The position numbers were made by a program, and so were the translations under genes. A stretch of DNA of 64,000 bases. Origin: Pseudoalteromonas arctica A 37-1-2 (lineage in GTDB: Bacteria > Pseudomonadota > Gammaproteobacteria > Enterobacterales > Alteromonadaceae). Of this stretch, positions 7,665 to 15,634 are shown in pieces. How positions within the stretch are numbered: the first letter of the stretch is position 1; each line of letters begins with the position of its first letter. Where the stretch lies: positions 1,488,001 to 1,552,000 of the forward strand of contig NZ_CP011025.1 of assembly GCF_000238395.3 (NCBI RefSeq), read 5' to 3'. A model generated the notes under the pieces. It searched no databases. It was not told the origin of the DNA and worked only from the letters and a program-made list of their open reading frames with translations.

Positions 7665-8264
7665 ATGAATCCTGACCAACTAATAAACCAAGACAGTGGC
7701 AATGTTGAGTTTTATACGCCCGCTAAAGTTTTGAAGTATGTGCACCAAATGTTTCCGGTTATTGATTTAGACCCTGCAAGTTGTTCAGTAGCTAACGAGT
7801 CGGTAAAAGCGACGTGTTACTTAACCAAAGAAGACGATGCATTAACACGAAATTGGATAGCAAACAGAGTTTGGTTAAATCACCCATTCAACAAAGGCGA
7901 AAAAGCATGCAACCCAAAGTGCGTTAAAAAAATATGTAACGACCCTAGTTACAGCAAGTATCGCGGCCACTGCATTACCGAAGATATAGCAAGCAATGGC
8001 GATTGGATTGATTGCTACTTAGACCAATATGCGCAAGGTAATTTTAAAGAAGCAATGAACATCACCTTTGTTAATAGCTCAGAAGCATGGTGCCAAAAGT
8101 TATTAAGAGCTGGCTTAAGCTGTTTTATTGATGGCCGTACACACTTTAACGATGCGCAAGGCAATGTAAAAAAGGGCGCACCAAAAGGTTGTTTTATTAC
8201 TTACCTTGGCGATAGAACCGACGAGTTTCGCGCCATATTCTCAGCGCTTGGAGTAGTGAAGTAA
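7665..8264 (+). CDS. Phage DNA N6-adenine methyltransferase (Dam-like, PF05869 type)
   Basis: Likely methylates adenine in phage DNA, protecting it from restriction or timing packaging. The segments EFYTPAKVLKYVHQMFP, IDLDPASC and WIANRVWLNHPFNKG are the signature of the phage_methyltrans family: an N-terminal substrate loop, a DPA Asp motif and the catalytic tetrapeptide. The catalytic motif reads NHPF here instead of the usual NPPY/NPPF, still within the [DNS]-x-P-[YFW] pattern. The ATG at 7665 is preferred to an in-frame TTG at 7659, because TAAGGG precedes it at proper spacing. The start lies just past the previous stop. Confidence 0.82.
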   Translation: MNPDQLINQDSGNVEFYTPAKVLKYVHQMFPVIDLDPASCSVANESVKATCYLTKEDDALTRNWIANRVWLNHPFNKGEKACNPKCVKKICNDPSYSKYRGHCITEDIASNGDWIDCYLDQYAQGNFKEAMNITFVNSSEAWCQKLLRAGLSCFIDGRTHFNDAQGNVKKGAPKGCFITYLGDRTDEFRAIFSALGVVK

Positions 8265-8578
8265 TGAAACTACACCCAAAAGCAAAAGCCGCACTTGGCT
8301 ATTACAACGCACACAGAAAAGAGCGCGATATAGCAAAGTGTGATTTTCAAAAAGCGGTAAATGCATTATGCGATTTAAATGCCTACGCACCCCAAATAGC
8401 AAAGCGCATAGAGGCGCTTGGTCGTTTTAGCTCAAATAGCTGGTACGCATATTCAATGGCTGAGTTTGATATTCAACTTGATAACGATGTAAGGCTTTTA
8501 CACGCATACCACAACATTGAGCCTGATGACAGCTACGACGAGCTAGACACAGACGAATTAAACGACCTCCCATTTTAA
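8264..8578 (+). CDS. Early phage protein, unknown function
   Basis: 104 residues. The basic N-terminal half (HPKAKAALGYYNAHRKERDIAKCDFQKAV) is followed by a very acidic tail (EPDDSYDELDTDELNDLPF). One-base overlap with the methyltransferase stop indicates translational coupling. The acidic C-terminus ending in DLPF resembles the tip of SSB-type proteins, but no OB fold is visible, so this is only an observation. Confidence 0.65.
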   Translation: MKLHPKAKAALGYYNAHRKERDIAKCDFQKAVNALCDLNAYAPQIAKRIEALGRFSSNSWYAYSMAEFDIQLDNDVRLLHAYHNIEPDDSYDELDTDELNDLPF

Positions 8579-8598
8579 ACTCTCAAGGACACTAAAAA

Positions 8599-8877
8599 AT
8601 GAACGCTATCAAAGACCAAGCTACGCCTAAAAATACGCAATTACTACTTAGCATTGTTTTGCACGCTATTGAGCAAGTTAATTTTGCAATTCGCAATTTA
8701 AACAAACGCAGCACTATTGGCATGCTAATGCAGTGCGAAGACACGCTAACCGACTTGTTGCCGATAGTAAAAATGATTGCAGATGACGACGTTAATTTTG
8801 AAGGCGTTTACAGCCAAATGAGCATTGCGTTAAGTGCAGCACAAATTGGCGGTGAACCAATGGAAATAGAGCTGTAA
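8599..8877 (+). CDS. Early phage protein, unknown function
   Basis: 92 residues, predicted mostly helical (LLLSIVLHAIEQVNFAIRNLNKRSTIGMLMQCEDTL). No known motif. A good Shine-Dalgarno (AAGGA) precedes the ATG, and the stop is two bases before the replication gene, which supports a joint transcript with gpA. Confidence 0.65.
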   Translation: MNAIKDQATPKNTQLLLSIVLHAIEQVNFAIRNLNKRSTIGMLMQCEDTLTDLLPIVKMIADDDVNFEGVYSQMSIALSAAQIGGEPMEIEL

Positions 8878-8879
8878 CA

Positions 8880-11800
8880 ATGAGCTTATGGCCCGTTGTA
8901 AGCTTTGATGTTGTAACAGCGGTTTTAACTATGGTTAAAGCCGTTGACGACATTGAACACAGAGATTTTTTAATAAGCGGCCTTGGCCGTTTTACTGCGT
9001 TCACCCAATATAAAATGGCTAAGCAATACCTTGCCAAAATTACCCCACCAAGCAACGCCTGGTATAAAGACGAGCCTATAAACCCAAGTGAGCAAGCCCA
9101 CATTTGGCTTTATAATGCGCTTAAAAATGCAGAGCACCGCATTGACGTAACCAACTTAAAAATAAGCGCACCTGCACAAGCCGCGCTTAAAAAAGTGCAT
9201 AACAACAATATTCATAATTACATTGTAAAAGACATTGTAGAAAGCAAGCGTGCACCAAGCATACAGGCTAGCTTTGTGCGCCAAACTGCAAAAAACATGG
9301 AGTTTGCACAAAAGCAGCGCGACGTAAAAAAACCCCAACCTGTAGCTGCAAAGAATTTACAACAAGCGGATGGCGATCAGGTTACTAAATCGGCCATGTC
9401 GGTTATTGCGGCTATTGATGATGCAGAGCAAGTTGCTTATGTTTATAAGTGCCTAGCTGGCGTGCCTAAGCCGTTACAAATGCGTGTTGCTAAACGTTAT
9501 ATTGATAAATACACCCACATTAAAAACACGGGCAAAGCCAAAGGCGAAACGCAAGAGCAATACAACGAAAGGCTAATAATTGCGAGCCGTAAAAACTACG
9601 ACTTTAGCGATAAAAAAACAGCGAATAAAAAGCAAGTAATTACAGTAGCCGAAGTGCGCAAGCAAATTACCGCAAACGACTGGTTGCGCCGCACAATTAC
9701 AACACTACAACCACGCCTAAAAATACTTGAGCAAATTGTTAGCAACATGCCATTGCCATGGCACATTTTAGCCAATGCCGACAAAACCAAAAAGCACGGC
9801 AATGTGCTGGCTATGCAAACGGCCGAAATGATAAACGATTTAGCCAAAGAGCAGCCAACATGGGATGCAACCGACATACACGAAAAAGTAAACGAGTTTG
9901 CCGCACAATTTAGCGTGCAATTACAGTTTGCCGAAAAAGGTATTTACCTAACCGTGCCGGATGCCGAAGTAGCACTTTTAAAAGCGCAGTGCCACAAGTG
10001 GTGGTCGCGTAAACTTAAAACTATTCGCAGCCGCTACCTAGAACACCTAGAAATTGCAACGGGCGAAGTGGGCCGCGATTTATTTAACAGCACAGATAAA
10101 AAAGGCAATAAAAAAACAGAGCGCCGCGGTATTAGCGCCTATTGCTCAAAACAAGCAGTGGCCGAATACACCACCAATCGCGAACGCGGCCAGCGCTACC
10201 TAGAAAGCCTAGAATTAGTAAACGAACAAAGCGATGTTATATCGCTAATGAAAGCAGTAGAAGCAGGCGTTGCCAACCCTGAAAACATGCGCAACGAGTT
10301 AATGCTACGCATACGCGAAACCGAAGAACTGGCCGACGAAATGGGTTACACAGGCGGCTTTTATAACATTACTGCGCCTAGCCGTTTTCATGCAAACTCG
10401 CCTACGTGGGATGGGTCAACCCCAAAAGACGCTAGCCTATATTTAAATAAGCTGTACTCACAAGCCCGCGCTAAATTAGACCGCCTTGAAATACCGTATT
10501 TTGGTATACGCGTAGCAGAACCGCACGCCGACGGCTGCACACACTGGCACATGCTCTTGTGGATGCCAGCGCGTTACTACGACCAAGTTAATCATTTATT
10601 GCGCCGTTATTTTACCCGCGACGACCGCGAGGTGTTTTTTCAGCGCTTTAAAAACCGCAAAGCATTACGCGCACGCTATACAAAGGCGCGCCGTATTTGG
10701 GGTTTAAATAAATCTAAAAAGGTGTACACCCGTGCACCGGTTAAAAACTACTTTCCGAGCAGCCCACGCTACACCGCTATAAAAATGCTACCTGCGCAAA
10801 TTGGCAAAGACGGTAAAAAAACAGGCGGCGCAGCGGCTTATGTTGCTAAGTACGTAAGTAAAAATATTGATGGCTTTGCATTGGCAAACGAGTACGACGC
10901 AGAAACAGGCGAAAAGCTAACCCAAGCAGTTAACCCGGTTAAAGCATGGGCTAGCACATGGGGCATTAGGCAGTTTCAGTTTCAAAAGTCGCCATCGATT
11001 ACTATTTGGCGCGAGTTGCGCCGAGTGCGCGAAGAGGTGCAAGGTAACGAGCAGCTAGAGCAAATACGCCAAGCGGCCGACAAGGGCGACTTTAAAACCT
11101 TTGTTGCGCTAATGGGTGGCTTTGGTATTGGCCGCGATGCGCGCTTTAAGCCCGCTTATCAGCATACCGAGTACGGCAATCAATACGCAGAATTTACTAA
11201 AACTCTAAAGGGCGTTGAAGACACCTTTGGCCTTTGCACGCTTGTTACTCGCGTTCATACCTGGTCTAAGCAAGTTATAGGCACAGCAGCAGAAAACACC
11301 GCCGCTATTGGTGGGCAGGATGCCAACAACGTCAGCGCAGCTGACCTACCTTGGACTAGTGGGAATAATCGTACGCCTTACTCAGTAGGGCATACAGACG
11401 CATTATTGCTAAATATGATCGGTTTTACTTCAAAAGAGATCATTAACGTTAAAAAGGATCTGTTAGCGGGTAAGCGGGTTAGGAATAACGGCCATATTTA
11501 CTTAATTGAAGACGGCCATTTAGTGGTACTGGATGAAGCGGCGCAGCAAAAAGAGCACCGCCAGCACGCTATTGACTATATAGCTAATAGCGAAGCGCAA
11601 AAACACGCCCCAAATAACGAGCAAACCGCCGCTAAATGTAAAAACAAGCTTAGCGACTTTAGCCCTGCGCAAATAAAAGAGCTAAACCAAGGCGGCAACG
11701 TGATCAGCGGCAACCGTGTGTACTACATGCAAGAGCGCGAGCTACACAGCTTTGAGCAACTAAGCATGCAAGCGCCAAAATCGGCTATTAAACCAATCCC

Positions 11801-12011
11801 AACCGAAAAACATTTTGCATACGCTCGCGAGCTTTACGACCTAGCGCACATGTATGCAGAGCTTGACGGGCGTAACACCCCATCAAACACCCAATTTAAT
11901 AAACACACGGCCGACATTATCGGCGACTTAGATTTAGCTAGATTAGTTCTAGCTGGCGAAGCCACAGCAATCAGCAGTAACGATTGGTGGGCACTAGACT
12001 TAATGGCGTAG
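8880..12011 (+). CDS. Rolling-circle replication initiator (P2 gpA-like HUH endonuclease), enlarged
   Basis: Nicks the phage origin and starts rolling-circle replication. The HUH metal motif is in RVAEPHADGCTHWHMLLW (residues ~543-560). Paired tyrosines are in AAYVAKYVSKNIDG (~653 and 657), the arrangement of the P2 A family. The protein has 1043 residues against about 760 in P2 A. The extra sequence is mostly N-terminal (1-~230) and contains two similar segments (about 13-55 and 176-215, each AIDDAE/AVDDIE ... MAKQYL/VAKRYI). The origin is expected inside this gene, as in P2, but cannot be pinpointed. Last large gene of the early operon. Confidence 0.9.
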   Translation: MSLWPVVSFDVVTAVLTMVKAVDDIEHRDFLISGLGRFTAFTQYKMAKQYLAKITPPSNAWYKDEPINPSEQAHIWLYNALKNAEHRIDVTNLKISAPAQAALKKVHNNNIHNYIVKDIVESKRAPSIQASFVRQTAKNMEFAQKQRDVKKPQPVAAKNLQQADGDQVTKSAMSVIAAIDDAEQVAYVYKCLAGVPKPLQMRVAKRYIDKYTHIKNTGKAKGETQEQYNERLIIASRKNYDFSDKKTANKKQVITVAEVRKQITANDWLRRTITTLQPRLKILEQIVSNMPLPWHILANADKTKKHGNVLAMQTAEMINDLAKEQPTWDATDIHEKVNEFAAQFSVQLQFAEKGIYLTVPDAEVALLKAQCHKWWSRKLKTIRSRYLEHLEIATGEVGRDLFNSTDKKGNKKTERRGISAYCSKQAVAEYTTNRERGQRYLESLELVNEQSDVISLMKAVEAGVANPENMRNELMLRIRETEELADEMGYTGGFYNITAPSRFHANSPTWDGSTPKDASLYLNKLYSQARAKLDRLEIPYFGIRVAEPHADGCTHWHMLLWMPARYYDQVNHLLRRYFTRDDREVFFQRFKNRKALRARYTKARRIWGLNKSKKVYTRAPVKNYFPSSPRYTAIKMLPAQIGKDGKKTGGAAAYVAKYVSKNIDGFALANEYDAETGEKLTQAVNPVKAWASTWGIRQFQFQKSPSITIWRELRRVREEVQGNEQLEQIRQAADKGDFKTFVALMGGFGIGRDARFKPAYQHTEYGNQYAEFTKTLKGVEDTFGLCTLVTRVHTWSKQVIGTAAENTAAIGGQDANNVSAADLPWTSGNNRTPYSVGHTDALLLNMIGFTSKEIINVKKDLLAGKRVRNNGHIYLIEDGHLVVLDEAAQQKEHRQHAIDYIANSEAQKHAPNNEQTAAKCKNKLSDFSPAQIKELNQGGNVISGNRVYYMQERELHSFEQLSMQAPKSAIKPIPTEKHFAYARELYDLAHMYAELDGRNTPSNTQFNKHTADIIGDLDLARLVLAGEATAISSNDWWALDLMA

Positions 12012-12019
12012 GAGAAAAT

Positions 12020-12286
12020 ATGACTATTCAAATTTCAAAGGTACTCATGCCAAGGGCATGTATTAGTTGCCAGGCATTTTGCCCAAAAGGTTTTGCAGAT
12101 GATCAGCACAGCCCGTTTATTACTAAATTCGATAAGCCCGCGCCTAAAACCCAATACGGCCAGTGCGGAAAAAACAATAACAGCGTTTTTGCTACCGAAA
12201 TTTGCGCCGGCTATCAGCAAGAACCTAACGCCAACGTATTTACAGTAACCAACAGACCACAACCAAAACAGCAGGTGACATTATGA
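12020..12286 (+). CDS. Small Cys-containing phage protein, unknown function
   Basis: 88 residues. An N-terminal pair CISCQAFCPKG suggests a small metal-binding knuckle, with further Cys in QYGQCGKN and EICAGY. The start at 12020 is preceded by TAGGAGAA; a longer upstream frame reads back into the replication gene and lacks such a site. It overlaps the next start by four bases. Confidence 0.65.
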   Translation: MTIQISKVLMPRACISCQAFCPKGFADDQHSPFITKFDKPAPKTQYGQCGKNNNSVFATEICAGYQQEPNANVFTVTNRPQPKQQVTL

Positions 12287-12570
12287 ACACACAATCAGCA
12301 GCCGAAAAAATGTTAGAAAGCGGGTTATTTTACAATGAAGTTTTATTAGCTCGCGCATTTGGCGAGTCGGCTGCAAATGGAGCACGCTGCATAAAAAACA
12401 TTTGTAACAACGATCGTTACACAGTCGAAATTAAAGAAACCCCAATAAAGTGCATAAAAGTAACCGGCATCGATGGCCGCAGAGTCACTATTGACCAGTT
12501 ACAAAACACCGCATTGCTATTTAAGCGTCCAAGCTTATTGGTTGGAGGGCAAGCGCATGGCCACAGGTAA
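12283..12570 (+). CDS. Small phage protein, unknown function
   Basis: 95 residues starting MNTQSAAEKMLESGLFYNEVLLARAFG. The segment ARCIKNICNNDRYTVEIKETPIKCIKVTGIDGR may form a small beta-rich domain. Overlaps both neighbours, typical of a coupled phage operon. No function assigned. Confidence 0.6.
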   Translation: MNTQSAAEKMLESGLFYNEVLLARAFGESAANGARCIKNICNNDRYTVEIKETPIKCIKVTGIDGRRVTIDQLQNTALLFKRPSLLVGGQAHGHR

Positions 12571-12955
12571 GGTAAAAGCGGGTGAAGTTTTCAACAATTG
12601 GACAGTATTAAACGAAGACCGCCGCAACCGAGGGGTGCAGCATTTTATGTGTAAATGCGTATGCGGCACCACTCGCGTAGTACGCAAAGATAATTTAGGT
12701 CATGTCCAGGGCTGCGGTTGCGAGCGAAAAGAATATAAATTTCGCACAGGGCAAATAAAAACAACAGCAAAGCCAAGTACTAAAAAAGCGAGAATTGTTT
12801 CACCAAAAACAGTAAGCGCACCGGCTAAAATGCCGCACCACGAAAACCAAGAACCGCGCCCGCAATACCAGCAGCGCAGCAAGTCAAAACGCGAGCTGCT
12901 AGAAGATCGCTTAATGCAAATGCAGTTAGAAAAAGAATTAAGTGAATTATGGTGA
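12557..12955 (+). CDS. Phage zinc-knuckle protein related to AP2/HNH-associated domains
   Basis: 132 residues. The N-terminal part, GEVFNNWTVLNEDRRNRGVQ followed by FMCKCVCGTTRVVRKDNL and VQGCGC, matches a widespread phage motif (a G-x-x-F-x-x-x-T-V-L opening, C-x-C-x-C-G, then C-G-C) usually found beside AP2 or HNH domains. The C-terminal half is basic and Lys/Pro/Gln-rich, then helical, and lacks a nuclease motif. The start at 12557 is supported by GGAGGG (12544-12549); the longer frame from 12473 overlaps the previous gene without a binding site. Confidence 0.6.
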   Translation: MATGKVKAGEVFNNWTVLNEDRRNRGVQHFMCKCVCGTTRVVRKDNLGHVQGCGCERKEYKFRTGQIKTTAKPSTKKARIVSPKTVSAPAKMPHHENQEPRPQYQQRSKSKRELLEDRLMQMQLEKELSELW

Positions 12956-12958
12956 ACC

Positions 12959-13114
12959 ATGAAATCAACAGTTAAACGCCGCAACTGGGTGTATCACTCA
13001 GTTGTTAAACCAAAGCAAAGCGAGCAGAAAAATGAAACAAAAAACAGCATTGATGTGGGTATTAAGAGGTTTTTACTTACAAATCGGCTTTACCTTGTCA
13101 GCAGCGGTTTATGA
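12959..13114 (+). CDS. Possible tiny basic protein
   Basis: 51 codons (MKSTVKRRNWVYHSVVKPKQ...) starting four bases after the preceding stop. It overlaps the better-supported 39-codon frame at 13032 in another register and lacks a clear Shine-Dalgarno. Listed because the stretch has no other gene. Confidence 0.3.
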   Translation: MKSTVKRRNWVYHSVVKPKQSEQKNETKNSIDVGIKRFLLTNRLYLVSSGL

Positions 13115-13151
13115 GTTAACCAAACTCGCTGCAAACATTTTATTTTATTAA
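13032..13151 (+). CDS. Possible small membrane peptide
   Basis: 39 codons (MKQKTALMWVLRGFYLQIGF...), with one hydrophobic helix after a positively charged start, consistent with a single-pass inner-membrane peptide. It ends 18 bases before the next gene. Too short for statistics; support is hydrophobicity, position and lack of another gene. Confidence 0.45.
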   Translation: MKQKTALMWVLRGFYLQIGFTLSAAVYELTKLAANILFY

Positions 13152-13169
13152 CCAAAAAGGAAACGCACT

Positions 13170-13532
13170 ATGCACCAACAAAATAAACCACTCGACAAAG
13201 GCCGTGTAGCCTGTATTGCTGAAAAATACCAGCAAGGCAACACTACCAAAAACCGCTACGCCACATTAGGCCGTGCCACTAAATGGCAGAGCAACAACCA
13301 AGGCGGCAGCGATAGCATTGAAATAGAACTCGACACTATGCCAATTAATCAACAAGGCCCGTTAAAACTATATATATTTTGGGAAAGTGAAAGCCAGCAA
13401 AGCCAAGCGCACAATAACCAGCCACAAAGCCAAAGCCAAGGTTACGCACCGCCGCAATATCAAGGGCAGTATGATCAGCAGCAAAACGCGCCGCAACAAA
13501 ACCAGCCACAATATAGCCAGCACCGACAGTAA
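13170..13532 (+). CDS. Gln-rich phage protein, possibly ssDNA-binding-like
   Basis: 120 residues. The N-terminal ~70 (RVACIAEKYQQGNTTKNRYATLGRATKW ... IEIELDTMP ... LKLYIFWESE) could be a small beta-barrel. The C-terminal 50 are a low-complexity Gln/Pro/Ser tail, as often seen after OB folds in phage ssDNA-binding proteins. The expected acidic SSB tip is missing, so the assignment is only a suggestion. AAAAAGGAAACG precedes the ATG and a strong terminator follows: this is the last gene of the early operon. Confidence 0.65.
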   Translation: MHQQNKPLDKGRVACIAEKYQQGNTTKNRYATLGRATKWQSNNQGGSDSIEIELDTMPINQQGPLKLYIFWESESQQSQAHNNQPQSQSQGYAPPQYQGQYDQQQNAPQQNQPQYSQHRQ

Positions 13533-13543
13533 ACAGCACCCAC

Positions 13544-13571
13544 AAAAAAGCCCGTATTAAACGGGCTTTTT
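13544..13571 (+). terminator. Terminator of the early operon
   Basis: GCCCGT (13550-13555), loop ATTAA, ACGGGC (13561-13566) with flanking A and T runs on either side, so it can work in both directions between the early operon and the convergent ogr-like gene. Confidence 0.85.
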
Positions 13572-13594
13572 AATGCGTGCAATAAAGTAAAAAA

Positions 13595-13840
13595 CTAAAG
13601 GCCAACTAATTCTAATTGTTGTTCACGAGACAGGTTTTTAATTAACGATGCGGCCAATTGCTGCGTGCTTTGTACCGGAGGGTTTAAGAAATGATCAAAC
13701 GATTGGGTAATACGAAACGTCGCCCCGCATTCACGAGTATTAGTACACGAACAATATAAATTTACTACGTGCGCGCTTTGCGTTTCACGCGATGTAATCG
13801 TAGCTTTAGCTTCGCAATTTGGACAAGTAACCCGCGCCAT
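13595..13840 (-). CDS. ogr: Ogr/Delta-like zinc-finger activator of late genes
   Basis: Expected to activate the late promoters by contacting RNA polymerase alpha subunit, as P2 Ogr does. The 81-residue protein begins MARVTCPNCEAKATITSR. The zinc ligands are Cys6, Cys9, Cys32 and Cys38 (YCSCTNTRECGATF), fitting the family pattern C-x2-C-x22-C-x4/5-C. The ATG at 13840 is used; upstream extension needs a TTG and adds four residues with no benefit. In P2 ogr lies beside attP; here it has moved to the end of the early region. Confidence 0.88.
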   Translation of the reverse strand: MARVTCPNCEAKATITSRETQSAHVVNLYCSCTNTRECGATFRITQSFDHFLNPPVQSTQQLAASLIKNLSREQQLELVGL

Positions 13841-13948
13841 AATAAACCCCAATAGTTAATAAAATGCACTGTCATTATATACAGTGGTTGGTTGCGTTAC
13901 AAATAACCATTTAACTATTGCCTGAGAATCAACAAGCTAAAAAAATCA

Positions 13949-14104
13949 CTCCTCCTCGCCTTCCGCTTTCGTGCAAAAAATGCGTTAAATTGACACCCCC
14001 AGTGACAGGCCATTTTTAGCTAGCCCTTATAACCAAAGGATCTGAATGACAGTTGGAAAGGATCGTAATGGCAAAAATGTGACAATGTTTGACACAAAGT
14101 GACA
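13949..14104. other. Candidate cos region
   Basis: No gene is evident from 13841 to 14183. A GC-rich island at 13951-13974 (cctcctcgccttccgctttc then gtgc) stands out from AT-rich flanks. Its complement carries GGCGAGGAGG, resembling the GGCGAGGCGGGG start of P2 cos but in the opposite orientation. It is followed by six TGACA pentamers at 13991, 14003, 14047, 14080, 14090 and 14100, which could be terminase-binding sites. The position between early genes and portal is where P2 has cos. The exact cleavage site is not known. Confidence 0.45.
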
Positions 14105-14183
14105 GTATAAAGATCAAATAGGTGGGCATTTGTTGAATATTGAAATATAATAAATTAATTATCACTTAAGCGATAAATAAATT

Positions 14184-14435
14184 ATGAAGTATTTATATAA
14201 AGGCTCACAAAGCCAAGAGCGGTTAGATGTGCTTTTATCGTTTGGTAAAAGTACCAGTGAAGATATAAAAGCAGCACTCAGTGATTACTTAGTTCGCGGT
14301 ATTAGCAAGACCAATGCAGCAACACTTAATGGCGTGCCTGGGCCCAATTTGACAAGGGCACTTAAGCGGCTTGAAGTTACAGCAGGTAAGGTTGAAGAGG
14401 TTAAAGAGCTAGATTGGCCTAGTAGACTTGGTTAA
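14184..14435 (+). CDS. PapB/FocB-like DNA-binding regulator
   Basis: 83 residues. The segment LSDYLVRGISKTNAATLNGVPGPNLTRALKRLEVTAGKVEEVKELDWP follows the helix-turn-helix pattern of the PapB/adhesin regulatory family, also common in phage genomes. It sits alone between the cos candidate and the next small gene. Its target is unknown; control of late or cargo genes is possible. Confidence 0.6.
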   Translation: MKYLYKGSQSQERLDVLLSFGKSTSEDIKAALSDYLVRGISKTNAATLNGVPGPNLTRALKRLEVTAGKVEEVKELDWPSRLG

Positions 14436-14489
14436 TTAAAAAAGCTACCTTGTTATACCTATTACTATGCATTAGAAAAGGATTGAGCA

Positions 14490-14834
14490 ATGTTAGATTT
14501 TATTAAGTACGTTTTAAATGAATTAGGTTTAGATGAGCACGCCGAGCCGACAAGAACATCGGTTATGAAATATCATTTTAGGTCCAGAGATAAAGATATT
14601 CACGTTAATTTTGATTTAATCATAGATGATACTTATTTGGAGTTAACAGAAGAAGATGAAAAAGCATTTCGTGAATTTAGAAGCAAGCAGATATTTGGTG
14701 AAAAGCTAGAGAATCTTGAGTCGAGTATAAATAAGGCGGTTAAATTATATATGGCAAAAGCAGAATTAACCAAAGGAAACCAGCAGGGCTCAACATTCAG
14801 ATTAACAATTGATTTGAAACTAGAAGAAGTTTAA
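14490..14834 (+). CDS. Hypothetical prophage protein
   Basis: 114 residues, charged and soluble (MLDFIKYVLNELGLDEHAEPTRT...). It has AAAGGATTGA as ribosome binding site and a terminator directly downstream. More AT-rich than the structural genes, which suggests accessory cargo. No motif recognised. Confidence 0.6.
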   Translation: MLDFIKYVLNELGLDEHAEPTRTSVMKYHFRSRDKDIHVNFDLIIDDTYLELTEEDEKAFREFRSKQIFGEKLENLESSINKAVKLYMAKAELTKGNQQGSTFRLTIDLKLEEV

Positions 14835-14840
14835 ACACCA

Positions 14841-14870
14841 AAGCGCTAGCTCCTAACTAGCGCTTTTTTT
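14841..14870. terminator. Bidirectional terminator
   Basis: AAGCGCTAG (14841-14849) pairs with CTAGCGCTT (14858-14866), followed by a T run. It lies where the hypothetical gene (14490-14834) meets the leftward membrane-protein/portal/terminase operon, overlapping the last codons of the latter. Confidence 0.85.
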
Positions 14871-15308
14871 ATTGCCGCTCTTGCTCCCCCAAAACGCCCT
14901 AAACAATCGCATTAACCCAAGGGTTGAAACTGCAATGCCTACAATTACAAATTCAAAGTACCAGGGCGCGCCGGTATAGCCCATAGCTTGCCAGCCCTTA
15001 TGCATGTACGGTTGCATAGCCGGTATAAAATGACACACAAACAAACCCAAAAAGAATAAAATGATCACTTCATCCATGATGGTTTTGTCGCGGTTCTTTA
15101 AAACAAGAAAGTCATAATCAGCGTCGTTTTGCTCTGCCTGCATGCAGCGCTTTGATTTCGCTTCAAACTGCGCAATTTTAAAGTTGTTTTCAGCGCGTGC
15201 AACATCGGCAGCCATTTCGGCCGCTATGCGTTTACGCTCAACATAGCCGCCGGTTAAGTCGGCTATTGGGTCAGTGATGAATGAAACCAGTGTTTTAATC
15301 CATCCCAT
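14853..15308 (-). CDS. Phage membrane protein, putative holin/lysis component
   Basis: 151 residues: a short amphipathic N-terminus (MGWIKTLVSFITDPIADLTGGYVERKRIAAE), a charged helical middle and two hydrophobic segments (IILFFLGLFVCHFIPAM and FEFVIVGIAVSTLGLMRLF). The DPIADLTGG start and paired C-terminal segments resemble 3TM-type holins of phage and gene-transfer agents. It overlaps the upstream gene by one base in the leftward operon. Confidence 0.6.
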   Translation of the reverse strand: MGWIKTLVSFITDPIADLTGGYVERKRIAAEMAADVARAENNFKIAQFEAKSKRCMQAEQNDADYDFLVLKNRDKTIMDEVIILFFLGLFVCHFIPAMQPYMHKGWQAMGYTGAPWYFEFVIVGIAVSTLGLMRLFRAFWGSKSGNKKSAS

Positions 15309-15634
15309 TATTTGCCACCTCTAATTAATTTAATAAAGCCCTTTGGGTCTTTGTTAAACGTTTCAATAAATTTATTGATCCCCTCCAAAATGTGCGGGGC
15401 CGCATAAGCCGTTACACCAATAACGCCCGTTTTTAAACTTTCATCAAATTGCCGCCACTCGCAAAACATAGCTGCCAAGTACGCAGCAAAAACAGCAATT
15501 AACACACTCATAAAATAATGAAAAAACGTAAACACTTTACGGCTTAAATACATTTGTATAGCCGCCGCTAAAAAGCTCAACATAAGCAACTGCCCCCACT
15601 GTTTAATAAATTCAACTATATCTATCCAGCTCAT
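15308..15634 (-). CDS. Phage holin family protein
   Basis: 108 residues with about three hydrophobic helices (LLMLSFLAAAIQMYL, FHYFMSVLIAVFAAYLAAMF, TGVIGVTAYAAPHIL) and a short basic C-terminus (IKLIRGGK), the layout of class I or superfamily III holins. Next to a second small membrane protein it would form the lysis pair; the candidate endolysin is far away at 24672. The stop overlaps the neighbour and the start overlaps the portal stop, so all are co-translated. Confidence 0.7.
   Translation of the reverse strand: MSWIDIVEFIKQWGQLLMLSFLAAAIQMYLSRKVFTFFHYFMSVLIAVFAAYLAAMFCEWRQFDESLKTGVIGVTAYAAPHILEGINKFIETFNKDPKGFIKLIRGGK

Noticed and set aside
13170..13532. Firm assignment as SSB
   Set aside because: The Gln-rich tail is suggestive, but the OB fold is not certain and the acidic SSB tip is missing.
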